Of a stretch of 64,000 nt of DNA, positions 16,120-24,727 are shown piece after piece. This DNA is from Gammaproteobacteria bacterium. GTDB taxonomy: Bacteria > Pseudomonadota > Gammaproteobacteria > Pseudomonadales > Halieaceae. The position numbers were made by a program, and so were the translations under genes. Below the pieces are notes generated by a model. It worked only from the letters and a program-made list of their open reading frames with translations. It had not been told where the DNA came from and did no database searches. How positions within the stretch are numbered: the first letter of the stretch is position 1; each line of letters opens with the position of its first letter. Location: positions 1 to 64,000 of the forward strand of contig JAUHXH010000003.1 of NCBI GenBank assembly GCA_030427085.1. The letters run 5' to 3'.

Positions 16120-18621
16120 ATGAAGATCAACGCCAAACCTGCGTCTTCACTATCCGCTATCGCTCTCGGAGTCTGGCTGGCGCAGGGCGCCCATGCCCAG
16201 CAGCTCGAAGAAGTGGTGGTTACCGCAACCAAGCGGGCTGAAAGCCTGCAGGATGTGCCTATTTCAATGATCGCCATGGGTGGCGACACCATCAGGGACA
16301 TGAACATCACGCGCGCGGAAGACTTCGCCGTCGACATGCCGGCAGTGACGATTGCCCAAAACCCGATCTACAACTTCATTTTCATTCGCGGTGTGGGTAC
16401 CCCCGGCGCGAACCAGGGCATGGAGCAGTCCGTATCCATTTTCCACGATGGCATCTACATGGGTCGGCACCAGCTGTCTCGTGCGCCTTTCATGGATCTG
16501 GAACGCGTGGAAGTGCTGCGCGGCCCACAGTCCATTCTGTTCGGTAAAAACACTATCGGCGGAGCCATCAGCCTGATCACCGCCAAGCCGACAACCGAAT
16601 TGGAAGGCATGGTCAATGCCAGTTATGGCAGCTACGGTGAAAGGGAATTGAACGGCTATCTGTCTGGCCCCATTACCGACTCCCTACGCGGCAGAATTGC
16701 AGCGCGAGGCTACGAGAGTGACGGTTTCCTCGAAAACGTTATGATCGGCGAAGATGGCCCGTCCCGGGATGACAAGACCGTTCGCGTGCAACTGGAGTGG
16801 GACGCAGCAGAAAACCTGGTGGTCTCGGGCAAGTGGGAAAGCAGCCAGTTCGACGCCTCACAGACCACTACCCAGCTCGCCATTTTCGATCCATTCAACG
16901 CTGGCTCACAGGCGTTCAGCAACCTGAATCAGGCCCTGGTGGCAGCAGCCACGGGCGGCAATGGCGTGGAGAAGTACGACGACGAGCGCGCAGTCATCAA
17001 TGACGGGGGCGCACTGCTGGGACAGGTGATCCCCACATTCGCAGGCCTGCCTGGATTCCCCGGTCTCCCCGAAGGCAGCACTAACGAGATGGATGTGGGC
17101 ACCCTGACGCTGGATTGGGCCCTGGGGGAACACACCCTGACCGCCATCACGGGTTATGCCCAGTATGAGTACCGGGATATTTGTGATTGCGACTTCGCCG
17201 CCCTGCCGCTGGTGCAGGCAGATGCCAGGGAAGACTACGATCAGTTCAGCCAGGAAATTCGACTGACGTCCCCCGGCGGTGAAAAACTCGATTACATCCT
17301 CGGCTTCTACTACCACCAGAGCGATTTGCGCTACAACGCCCGCGACGCCTTCGGTACCACGATGGCTTACCAGATGGTGGGCGCCCCTACTCCTCTGCTG
17401 GTGCCCAACCTGTCCCGTGAATACACCATGGACCAGGAACAGAATATGTGGGCCGTGTTTGGTTCTAGCACGTACAGCTTCACCGACAGCACTCGCCTGA
17501 CGGTGGGCCTGCGTTATTTTGAAGAGGAAAAAACCGCCGGCCACGTGCTCGACAAATACCTCTCCGGTGGCTGGGACTTCAGCGCCCTGGCGGGCTTGCC
17601 GGCGGGGTCGATCGCCTATGGCGATACCCCGGAAGAATACGACGCTTTCCTGAGCGGCTTTGGCAGTGTTGATCTTGGCGGCATCACCGCCGGGCAGGTA
17701 ACCGAACTGATCTACCAGCAGTTGCTGGGCACCTATGAACACGTGATCAGCGACCGTCAGCGCGATGAAAAAGACTGGAACTGGCAACTTACGCTGGAGC
17801 ACGATTTGAGTCAGGACATCATGCTGTTCGCCACCGCCGCCACCGGCACCAAGGGTGGCGGCTTCGACGGCCGCTTCCTGCTCACGGCAGACGACCCCCT
17901 GTTCGAGTACGAAGAGGAAACCGCGCAAAGCTACGAAGTGGGCCTGAAGGCCTACCTGTTCGACAACACCATGACCTTCAACACCACGGCGTTCTTCACT
18001 ACGGTGGAAGACTACCAGGTCAATATTTTTGATGGTGCCACCGGGTTCTTCGTGCAGAACGCGGCGGAGATCGAGTCCAAGGGTGTGGAAGTGGACATCA
18101 ACTGGGCCGCTACAGAAAAGCTGACCGTGCGCTTTGCGGGCAGCTACCTGGATGCCAGTTACACCAGTTGGCCGAACGCGCCGTGCTGGGCAAGCCCAGC
18201 CGATCCGGTACGTGGAGACTGCGTTAACTTCGGGCAGCCCGACTCCTACCGCGATGCCAGCGGCGAGACCAACGTGTTCTCTCCGGAGTGGGCCTACAAC
18301 CTCAACCTGAGCTACCTGCAGCCCGTGGGTGATTCGCTGGAAGCACGTTTCGTGCTGAACGTGAACTACGCCGACGATCAGTACACCGCCTCGGACCTCG
18401 ACCCGATCTACGCCTTCCAGGAGGCATACACCAAGTACGATGCGCGTGTCAGCCTGGGCAATGTTGCCGGGGATTGGGAAGTAGCGGTGGTGGGCAAAAA
18501 CCTCAGTGACGAGTACACCAGCACGGGCAACGCCAACGACCAGCCGCTGGTGCCAGGCAATGGCTTCAAACTGCTCGACACGCCGCGTAGCTATGCGGTG
18601 CAAGCCACCTATCGTTTCTGA
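16120..18621 (+). CDS. TonB-dependent outer membrane receptor
   Basis: Outer membrane active transporter of 833 aa that uses TonB energy to import a ligand. The signal peptide ends at about residue 27 (GAHAQ). A TonB-box-like LEEVVVTATKR follows, and the plug domain shows FIFIRGVGTPGANQGMEQSV and LERVEVLRGPQSILFGKNTI. The 22-strand barrel ends in AVQATYRF with a terminal Phe. It belongs to the large family expanded in sphingomonads and OM60-type bacteria. GAGGGA precedes the ATG. The operator and gene context link it to import of the substrate of the surrounding catabolic cluster; no ligand can be read from sequence. Confidence 0.93.
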   Translation: MKINAKPASSLSAIALGVWLAQGAHAQQLEEVVVTATKRAESLQDVPISMIAMGGDTIRDMNITRAEDFAVDMPAVTIAQNPIYNFIFIRGVGTPGANQGMEQSVSIFHDGIYMGRHQLSRAPFMDLERVEVLRGPQSILFGKNTIGGAISLITAKPTTELEGMVNASYGSYGERELNGYLSGPITDSLRGRIAARGYESDGFLENVMIGEDGPSRDDKTVRVQLEWDAAENLVVSGKWESSQFDASQTTTQLAIFDPFNAGSQAFSNLNQALVAAATGGNGVEKYDDERAVINDGGALLGQVIPTFAGLPGFPGLPEGSTNEMDVGTLTLDWALGEHTLTAITGYAQYEYRDICDCDFAALPLVQADAREDYDQFSQEIRLTSPGGEKLDYILGFYYHQSDLRYNARDAFGTTMAYQMVGAPTPLLVPNLSREYTMDQEQNMWAVFGSSTYSFTDSTRLTVGLRYFEEEKTAGHVLDKYLSGGWDFSALAGLPAGSIAYGDTPEEYDAFLSGFGSVDLGGITAGQVTELIYQQLLGTYEHVISDRQRDEKDWNWQLTLEHDLSQDIMLFATAATGTKGGGFDGRFLLTADDPLFEYEEETAQSYEVGLKAYLFDNTMTFNTTAFFTTVEDYQVNIFDGATGFFVQNAAEIESKGVEVDINWAATEKLTVRFAGSYLDASYTSWPNAPCWASPADPVRGDCVNFGQPDSYRDASGETNVFSPEWAYNLNLSYLQPVGDSLEARFVLNVNYADDQYTASDLDPIYAFQEAYTKYDARVSLGNVAGDWEVAVVGKNLSDEYTSTGNANDQPLVPGNGFKLLDTPRSYAVQATYRF

Positions 18622-18638
18622 GCCTGAAGCAGTTCAAC

Positions 18639-18659
18639 GCCGGGGGCACGCCCCCCGGC
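18639..18659. terminator. GC-rich stem-loop between convergent genes
   Basis: GCCGGGGG / CCCCCGGC stem with a short loop, between the ends of the TonB receptor and the convergent Crp/Fnr gene. It lacks U-tracts; it may serve both strands weakly. Confidence 0.45.
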
Positions 18660-18667
18660 AATTCGAC

Positions 18668-19402
18668 CTACAGGCTTTTGTCCTGACAATCCGGTGTTTC
18701 GTAGGCGGCGGTAATCTGTTCCATACCGGTGAGATTGCCGTATTTCTCCGCGAGTTTGTCGAGATTGCTGACATAGATACGCCCGTAACGTAATTCCACA
18801 ATCTCCGCCTTGCGCAGATTCTGCAACTCGCGATTGATGCTCTGGCGCGACGCACCCAGCAGGCGAGCCAGTTCTTCCTGGGACAAGTCGATATAGCGCG
18901 CATCTTCGTCATCGTGACGACAGTGCGTATAGGCCAGACGGTGTATGGCACGCGCCACGCGTTGATGCAGGCTGAGGCCGCCCTCCTCGTTCAGCGCATA
19001 GAGTGCGCGCATACGACGGCAAAGCGTTAGCAGCAAGGCCTGATTCAATTCGGGATAGTCCGCCACCAGTGTTTCAAACTGGCGCCGCCCCAATACCCGC
19101 AGCACACTGTCCTCCGACGCGATGGCGTGGCTCACCCGCGGCAAGCCATCGATCATGCCCATCTCGCCGATGCAGTCCCCATGGCGAAATTGTGCCGTAA
19201 CCAATTCGCGGCCTTCTTCGGTGTAATTGCACAGGCGCACCGCGCCCTCAACCACCTGGAAAATTTCATTGGAGGGGTCGCCCTGCCGATACACCGACTC
19301 CTCCGCGCGCACCCGGCGCAAGGTACTCATGCGCTCAAACGCGGCCCGCCCCTCGGGAGGCAAACTGCTGAAAAAGTCGTGCATTTGAGGAATGACGTGC
19401 AT
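18668..19402 (-). CDS. Crp/Fnr-family transcriptional regulator
   Basis: Cytoplasmic dimeric regulator of 244 aa: an N-terminal cyclic-nucleotide-binding fold (about 10-130), a dimer helix and a C-terminal winged helix. The helix-turn-helix LSQEELARLLGASRQSINRELQNL is at 173-196. Aligned to E. coli CRP, Ser185, Arg186 and Arg191 match CRP S179, R180 and R185, while CRP Glu181 is Gln187. Position 181 reads the G:C pair that differs between CRP sites (TGTGA) and the four local sites (TGTCA). No FNR-type cysteine cluster is seen. The ligand pocket has an Arg in GLPRVSHA, so cAMP or another effector is possible. It lies inside the catabolic cluster and is the obvious candidate regulator. Confidence 0.9.
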   Translation of the reverse strand: MHVIPQMHDFFSSLPPEGRAAFERMSTLRRVRAEESVYRQGDPSNEIFQVVEGAVRLCNYTEEGRELVTAQFRHGDCIGEMGMIDGLPRVSHAIASEDSVLRVLGRRQFETLVADYPELNQALLLTLCRRMRALYALNEEGGLSLHQRVARAIHRLAYTHCRHDDEDARYIDLSQEELARLLGASRQSINRELQNLRKAEIVELRYGRIYVSNLDKLAEKYGNLTGMEQITAAYETPDCQDKSL

Positions 19403-19518
19403 GCTGCAACACCCGCCAATGAGGCTGTTCTCTGTTCTTTTATGGTGCCGTGAGGCTCTGAACAGGGATGATAGCAGCAGGACCCGGCGGGTGCGACGCC
19501 AAGCGTAGAGGTGTGATT

Positions 19519-19567
19519 CGGGGGCGATGGCCGCCCCCGGGGCCGTTGGGCCGGGATAAACCCGGCC
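19519..19567 (-). terminator. Tandem stem-loops after the aldehyde dehydrogenase
   Basis: Two perfect hairpins: GGCCGGG-ATAAA-CCCGGCC (19549-19567) and CGGGGGCG-ATGGC-CGCCCCCG (19519-19539). They follow the aldehyde dehydrogenase stop and precede the regulator gene. There is no clear U-run. Confidence 0.5.
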
Positions 19568-19571
19568 GATG

Positions 19572-21023
19572 TCAGCCTTTCATCTTGACCATGGTGTCGA
19601 GAATGCGGGTTGCCAGCTTGCCGTAAGGCGGCGCCAGCAGTTTCATGGCGGTACGCCGGGCCTGGTAGAACACCGGGCGCATTTTGGAGCAGGCCACAAA
19701 GCCCTCGTAGCCGTGGTAGTGCCCCATGCCCGAGGGGCCAACGCCACCAAAGGGCAGGTCGTGCTGCGCCACATGGAACAGGGCGTCGTTGACCGCCACA
19801 CCACCGGACATAATCCGCTCGATATACATGTCGGACAGGGCCTGCTGGTGCGTAAAGGGGTACAGGGCCAGCGGACGATCGTGGCTGTTGACGTACTCCA
19901 CCACCTCCTGCGGTTGATCGTAAGGCAGAACCATTAACAGCGGGCCAAAAGTCTCCCGCTGCCGGATGATCATCTCGGGCGTGGTGTCCAGCACCAGATG
20001 CAGCGGGAACTTGCGCAGTTGCGCATTCGCTTCCTGCTGACTCAGGTTGATGACGGTTGCGCCCTTGTCCCGCGCATCCTGCAAGGTGTCTTCCAGGCGC
20101 TTGAAGGACCGATCATCAATGATCGAGGTATAGTCCACGTGGTTGATATCCGGGCAGTGAGCCGCAGCATAGTCCTGGGCCAGAGCCACGAATTCATCGC
20201 GCTGGCTGTGGTGAACGAAAACATAATCCACGTTGGTGCAAATTTGTCCGGCATTGAACTGCTTGACGAACAGGATGCGTTCCACCGCTTTTTGCAGGGG
20301 GAAAGCCGGGTCGATAACCGCGGGCGCCTTCCCTCCGAGTTCCAGAATAACCGGCGTAAGGTTTTGCGCCGCCGACGCCATCACCGCACGGCCAGTCTGG
20401 CCGGAACCGGTGAAGATCAACAGATCAAAGGGTATCTGGGAAAACTGGATCCCCACGTCACCCGTTTCCTCAAAAAACTGCAGTTTTTCAGGCGGAAAGT
20501 AATTCGGTGACAACTCGATCAACAGTCGCGACAGCGCGATGGAGTTCTCCGACATCTTCACCATGGCCCGGTTACCGGCGGCAAAGGCGGCGGTGAGTTG
20601 GGAAAAGGCCAGGTTGATCGGGAAGTTCCAGGGAATGATCATTCCCACCACACCGAGCGGTTGCGGGATAACCCGGTTTTTGGCGCCGAGGTACATACTC
20701 TTGTCCACGTGCCGTTTCTGCGGCTTCATCCAGCGCTTCAGGTGTTTCAGGGTGTCGTTCACGCCATCCGTCACCGAGATAATCTCGGCGAACTTGCTTT
20801 CGTGCAGGGATCGGTTGCCGTAGTCCTCGCTGATTACCGCAATGATCGCGTCAAGATTTTCCGACAGCATTCGCTTCAGCGTCAGCAGGTCCTGTTTGCG
20901 TTCGGCGTAACCTGGGTAGGGCGCGGCGAGGTAGGCTTCGCGTTGCTCGTCGAAGGCTGACTGCAAAGTGGCCCGTGTGGGGTTGTCGAATGATTCGGTG
21001 CGGGTCGCCAGAGACGATGTCAT
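19572..21023 (-). CDS. Aldehyde dehydrogenase, coniferyl-aldehyde dehydrogenase type
   Basis: NAD(P)-dependent aldehyde dehydrogenase of 483 aa. Catalytic Cys262 is in NAGQICTNVDYV and general-base Glu228 in VILELGGKAP. The nucleotide site includes PWNFPINLAF and FTGSGQTGRAV. The N-terminal style and C-terminal KMRPVFYQAR match the coniferyl-aldehyde dehydrogenase subfamily, whose members often act on aliphatic aldehydes. AGGAG lies 7 nt before the ATG. It has its own operator and -10 element upstream. In this cluster it would oxidise the aldehyde released by the HpaI aldolase or by the PQQ enzyme. Confidence 0.88.
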   Translation of the reverse strand: MTSSLATRTESFDNPTRATLQSAFDEQREAYLAAPYPGYAERKQDLLTLKRMLSENLDAIIAVISEDYGNRSLHESKFAEIISVTDGVNDTLKHLKRWMKPQKRHVDKSMYLGAKNRVIPQPLGVVGMIIPWNFPINLAFSQLTAAFAAGNRAMVKMSENSIALSRLLIELSPNYFPPEKLQFFEETGDVGIQFSQIPFDLLIFTGSGQTGRAVMASAAQNLTPVILELGGKAPAVIDPAFPLQKAVERILFVKQFNAGQICTNVDYVFVHHSQRDEFVALAQDYAAAHCPDINHVDYTSIIDDRSFKRLEDTLQDARDKGATVINLSQQEANAQLRKFPLHLVLDTTPEMIIRQRETFGPLLMVLPYDQPQEVVEYVNSHDRPLALYPFTHQQALSDMYIERIMSGGVAVNDALFHVAQHDLPFGGVGPSGMGHYHGYEGFVACSKMRPVFYQARRTAMKLLAPPYGKLATRILDTMVKMKG

Positions 21024-21099
21024 CGCGGATCTCCTGCCATTGAAATGGGAACCAGCGGAAACGGCTTTCCGATGGTTCCATTGGAAGCTTCAGGTAATT

Positions 21100-21105
21100 A
21101 TTGTA
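21100..21105 (-). promoter_or_regulatory. -10 element of the aldehyde dehydrogenase gene
   Basis: TACAAT on the minus strand. A start about 7 nt downstream puts operator site 4 about 41 bp upstream of it, a class-II activator position that would replace the -35. Confidence 0.45.
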
Positions 21106-21124
21106 GCCAGCGCTACCGGGAAAT

Positions 21125-21142
21125 CTGGCACTTAGGCGACAG
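21125..21142. promoter_or_regulatory. Crp/Fnr-type operator, site 4 (CTGGC-N8-GACAG)
   Basis: CTGGCACTTAGGCGACAG has one mismatch to the motif of the other three sites and the same 8-bp spacing. It is centred 110 bp before the aldehyde dehydrogenase ATG and downstream of the permease stop. Confidence 0.6.
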
Positions 21143-21162
21143 TCTGGAAAATACCCTGAGGG

Positions 21163-22557
21163 CTAGACCGCCGCCGATACGGCAATTGTCAGCAGCGTGG
21201 CGATCACCGGGATCACGACCGTCACCATACCCACGTCCCGATAGGCTTCACGGTGGCTGAGTCCGGTGATGGTTAGCATGGCAACAACGGCACCACTGTG
21301 CGGCAGCGAGTCAAAACCACCGGATGCCATCGTCGCCAGTCGATGCAGGGTGCCGGGATCAATACCCATCGCGACATAGGCGTCTGCCATGGTCGCCATG
21401 AATATCTGTAAGCCACCCGAGGCGGAGCCGGTAATCGCTGAAATCATGCTGATGGAGGCGAACATCGACACCATGGGGGGCAGGCCAGAATCCAGCATCC
21501 AGCCGGTGAACTGCTGGAATCCCAGGGTGTGGGTAACCACGCCGCCAAAGCCGATCACCGCCGCAGTATTAATCAACGGCATGATGGACTCCTGCACGCC
21601 CTCCCCCATGGATTTGAGGGGTTGCTGCCGAACCTCGTCGAACATCAGCACGGCCAGCACGGTGCCGGCGAAAAGGGCCAAACTCGGCCACAACACAGGC
21701 TGGGCATTGGCAAAGCGCAGCAGGGTGTAGCCCATGCCCTCCCCGTTTTCCATCGCAGTCCCCAGAGCCAGCGTGATCAGGCGGGGTAGCAAAATAGTCC
21801 CCAGCACCGCCAGTGGTGGCAACAAGGCCAGGGCCCAGTGTGGATAGCCGGATTCGCCGGGGTCTCTATGAATATTGCGATCCATGGGGCCAGGCTCGAA
21901 GCCTTCCCCCGCCACACGCGCCCGCTGGCGCTGGGACTCCAGATACCACATCCCCAGGCCAAACATCAGCGTACTGCCAAACAAGCCCAACCAGGCACCG
22001 GCAAACAGGTCGGTACCCAGCGTCACCGACGAGATGACGTTGTGAATGGAGGGCGTACCCGGCAGCGACGTGAGCGTATAGGTGCCCGCGCCCAACGACA
22101 GGGCGGCACAAAACAGGCGCTTGGGTACATCCGCTTGCTGAAGCAGCTTCAGGCCCAGCGGATACATAGCAAAGATCACCACGAATACAACAACACCACC
22201 GTAAGTCAGCAAGGTGGCAGCCAATACCGTAATCCAGAGTACCCGCTGCGCACCGAGACGCCGCACCATGGCCAGGGCAATACTGGACGCGGCATGACTA
22301 TCCCCCATCACCCGGCCGAACATCGCACCGGCGGCAAACAGCAGGAAAAACTTGCCGGCAAAGGTGAAAGCGCCGAGGCCACCAAAGGCGAAGTACTCAC
22401 CAAGACCTTCAGCCAGCGGTAGCTGATTGGTAACGATCACCAGCGCTGAAGCGAGCAGCGCGGCGAGCACAATATTGACCCCGCGCAGGGCCAACCAGAT
22501 CAGTAGCACCAATGCACCGAGCAAGCCCAGATAACCGGCGATAGTGGATAGAGTCAT
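21163..22557 (-). CDS. GntP-family permease
   Basis: Inner membrane proton symporter of 464 aa with about 12 hydrophobic segments. GntP-family features seen are TLTSLPGTPSIHNVISS, ASGGFDSLPHSGAVVAML and the C-terminal SHREAYRDVGMVTVVIPVIA. Family members import gluconate, idonate and other aldonates, or glycerate and 2-hydroxy acids. It is 28 bp downstream of the FMN oxidase and is the last gene of the IlvD-started unit. It supports an acidic sugar-like or hydroxy-acid substrate. Confidence 0.85.
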   Translation of the reverse strand: MTLSTIAGYLGLLGALVLLIWLALRGVNIVLAALLASALVIVTNQLPLAEGLGEYFAFGGLGAFTFAGKFFLLFAAGAMFGRVMGDSHAASSIALAMVRRLGAQRVLWITVLAATLLTYGGVVVFVVIFAMYPLGLKLLQQADVPKRLFCAALSLGAGTYTLTSLPGTPSIHNVISSVTLGTDLFAGAWLGLFGSTLMFGLGMWYLESQRQRARVAGEGFEPGPMDRNIHRDPGESGYPHWALALLPPLAVLGTILLPRLITLALGTAMENGEGMGYTLLRFANAQPVLWPSLALFAGTVLAVLMFDEVRQQPLKSMGEGVQESIMPLINTAAVIGFGGVVTHTLGFQQFTGWMLDSGLPPMVSMFASISMISAITGSASGGLQIFMATMADAYVAMGIDPGTLHRLATMASGGFDSLPHSGAVVAMLTITGLSHREAYRDVGMVTVVIPVIATLLTIAVSAAV

Positions 22558-22585
22558 AGGGTAGGCCCTGTTTGGCGTGGACGGT

Positions 22586-23743
22586 TCAGAACGCTTCGAG
22601 CAGGGAGCGGTCGATCTGATCGATGCTCGTCACGCCCATCAGCGCCATCGCAGTGGCAATTTCCCGCTGGAACAGCGTGAGCAGGTCGTGCACACCTTCC
22701 TGGCCATTGGCGGCCATGGCATACACCCAGGGGCGACCGATCAAAACGCCGCGCGCACCCAGCGCCACCGCCTTGACCACATCGATACCGCTGCGCACAC
22801 CACCATCCATTAACACCTCCACCTGCTCACCGACCGCATCGGCAATCGCCGGCACCTTACTGATGCTGGAGGCGATACCGTCTAGCTGGCGCGCGCCATG
22901 ATTGGAAACGATGAGCCCGTCGGCGCCGGCGCCCACTGCGGCCCGCGCATCCTCGGCTTCCATCACACCCTTGATCAACAACTTACCCCGCCATTGCTCG
23001 CGCAACCAGCGGATGTCGTCCCAGGTACAGGTGGGGTCGAACTGGGAATCGATGAAGGCTTTGTAAGCGTTAAGGTCTTCCGGATTGGCGACTTTGTCTG
23101 CCAGGTTGCCAAACGTGTGGGGCTTGCCTTTGATGCCCACATCGTGCGCCCACAGGGGGCTGCTGAGTAATTGGGCGAAGTAAGAAGCGCGGCCTTTCCA
23201 GCCACCGCCGAGCATGCCGTTGCGGTAATCGCGCAGGCGCATGCCGGGGACGGGCAGGTCAACAGTGAACGCCAGCGTGTCGCAGCCCGCCGCCTCCGCC
23301 CGTTCCAGTAATTGCACAATAAATTCCCTGTCGCGCAACATGTACAGCTGGAACCAGAACGGCGTGGCCGTCGCCTGCTGAATTTCTTCCAGCGAGCAGA
23401 TGCCCACAGTCGAGGTAGTGAAGGGCACGCCGGCCTGCTTTGCCGCTCGGGCCGCCTGTACTTCACCGCGACGGGCGAACATGCCGGCCATACCCACGGG
23501 GGCCAGCGCTACCGGCAGCATTGAATCACGGCCCATCAGAGTCGTTTCCGTATTAACGCCATCGACATTGCGCATTACACGCTGTTTCAGTTGGTAGCGC
23601 GCAAAATCCTGTTCATTTCCAACCAGGGTGGCCTCGCTGTTCGCGCCTCCGTCGAGATAATCGAACAGGAAGCGCGGCAGTCGGCATTTCGCCCGGCGGC
23701 GATAGTCCGCAACGGTGACAGGAATGACGTCAAAAACACTCAT
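22586..23743 (-). CDS. FMN-dependent alpha-hydroxy-acid oxidase/dehydrogenase
   Basis: Enzyme of the LldD/glycolate oxidase/mandelate dehydrogenase family, 385 aa, which oxidises L-2-hydroxy acids to 2-oxo acids. Visible are FLFDYLDGGANSEATL, PVALAPVGMAGMF, the FMN-site TVDLPVPGMRLRDYRNG, the catalytic His in VSNHGARQLDG and DGGVRSGIDVVKA / GRPWVYAM. Substrate (lactate, glycolate, a longer acid) cannot be told. It lies 40 bp after the D-2-hydroxyacid dehydrogenase, so both hydroxy-acid enzymes are co-expressed with the dehydratase. Confidence 0.9.
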   Translation of the reverse strand: MSVFDVIPVTVADYRRRAKCRLPRFLFDYLDGGANSEATLVGNEQDFARYQLKQRVMRNVDGVNTETTLMGRDSMLPVALAPVGMAGMFARRGEVQAARAAKQAGVPFTTSTVGICSLEEIQQATATPFWFQLYMLRDREFIVQLLERAEAAGCDTLAFTVDLPVPGMRLRDYRNGMLGGGWKGRASYFAQLLSSPLWAHDVGIKGKPHTFGNLADKVANPEDLNAYKAFIDSQFDPTCTWDDIRWLREQWRGKLLIKGVMEAEDARAAVGAGADGLIVSNHGARQLDGIASSISKVPAIADAVGEQVEVLMDGGVRSGIDVVKAVALGARGVLIGRPWVYAMAANGQEGVHDLLTLFQREIATAMALMGVTSIDQIDRSLLEAF

Positions 23744-23783
23744 TTATTATTCCTCTTATTGCAATCCATCTGGCCGGTTTAAA

Positions 23784-24722
23784 TCACCTCGCCGTGCAAT
23801 TATCAGGGATGGGCTGCTCCGCGAACCAGGCCTGAATATTGCCCATTACGCGTAAAGCCATGTCCATTCGACACTCGCCGGTGGCGCTGCCGATGTGCGG
23901 TAACAGGGTCACAGTGTCAAAGCCTAGCAGGGCTGGGGTTACCTGCGGCTCGAATTCAAATACATCGAGACCGGCACCGCCCAAGTTGCCACTCTCGAGT
24001 GCTGTCACCAGCGCGGATTCATCGATCAGGGGCCCGCGGCCGGTATTGATCAGGATCGCACCAGCCTTCATCTGCGCCAGTGTTTCGGCGTTCATCAGGT
24101 GCTGCGTGGCTGGGGTGAGCGGACAGTTCAGCGATACAAAATCCGCTCGCGCCAACAGCGTTTCCAGGTCGGCACAATATTGAGCATTGGATGCTGCCTC
24201 GGCACTCTCCTTTCGGTTGGGCCCGTAGTACAACACCTCCATGTCAAAACCGCGTGCCCGGCGAGCCACCGCCTGGCCAATGGCGCCAAAGCCGACAATA
24301 CCCAGCGTTTTACCATGTACACGACTTCCCAACACGGTGTGTGCCGCAGCCCAGTCATCCTGACGCAGCAGGCGTTCACACTCGGTCAAGCGACGACAAG
24401 TGGCCATCAGCAAAGCCCAGGTGAGATCGGCGGTATCTTCTGTCACCACCGGCGTGTTGCTCACCTGTACTCCATGTTCTGAAGCCGCTGCCAGGTCGAG
24501 GTGGTCTGTGCCTACACCGATACTTGCGATCAGGCCTAGCGACTCGGGCATGGCCTGAAGTAGCGCGGCGTCTACCGGGCCGGAGGGCGTGGTGACATAG
24601 ACACTGCAGCCCGCCATCGCGGCGGCATCCCGGCCCACTACCTTTACTTCCCCAAAACGCGCAAGGCCGTCCTTCAAGGCGGGCGGCAGCGCGTGAGCCA
24701 GGGCGATACCTGTCGGTTTCAT
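23784..24722 (-). CDS. D-2-hydroxyacid dehydrogenase (NAD(P))
   Basis: 312-aa enzyme of the D-isomer-specific 2-hydroxyacid dehydrogenase family (glyoxylate/hydroxypyruvate or 2-ketogluconate reductase type). The Rossmann motif GIVGFGAIGQAVARRARGF is present. The catalytic residues are the Arg in INTGRGPLID, Glu in GLDVFEFEPQV and His in LLPHIGSAT. Its start is 5 bp after the dehydratase stop, so the two are tightly coupled. It could interconvert a 2-oxo product of the pathway with its D-hydroxy acid. Confidence 0.9.
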   Translation of the reverse strand: MKPTGIALAHALPPALKDGLARFGEVKVVGRDAAAMAGCSVYVTTPSGPVDAALLQAMPESLGLIASIGVGTDHLDLAAASEHGVQVSNTPVVTEDTADLTWALLMATCRRLTECERLLRQDDWAAAHTVLGSRVHGKTLGIVGFGAIGQAVARRARGFDMEVLYYGPNRKESAEAASNAQYCADLETLLARADFVSLNCPLTPATQHLMNAETLAQMKAGAILINTGRGPLIDESALVTALESGNLGGAGLDVFEFEPQVTPALLGFDTVTLLPHIGSATGECRMDMALRVMGNIQAWFAEQPIPDNCTAR

Positions 24723-24727
24723 ATGTA

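Noticed and set aside
16906-18603. 565-codon open frame on minus opposite the TonB receptor
   Set aside because: No signal, domain or start site; the receptor on plus has signal peptide, plug and barrel end.
19403-19500. Autoregulatory CTGTC-N8-GACAG site upstream of the Crp/Fnr gene
   Set aside because: Only a widely spaced CTGTTC...GAACAG is present; the spacing does not match the other four sites.
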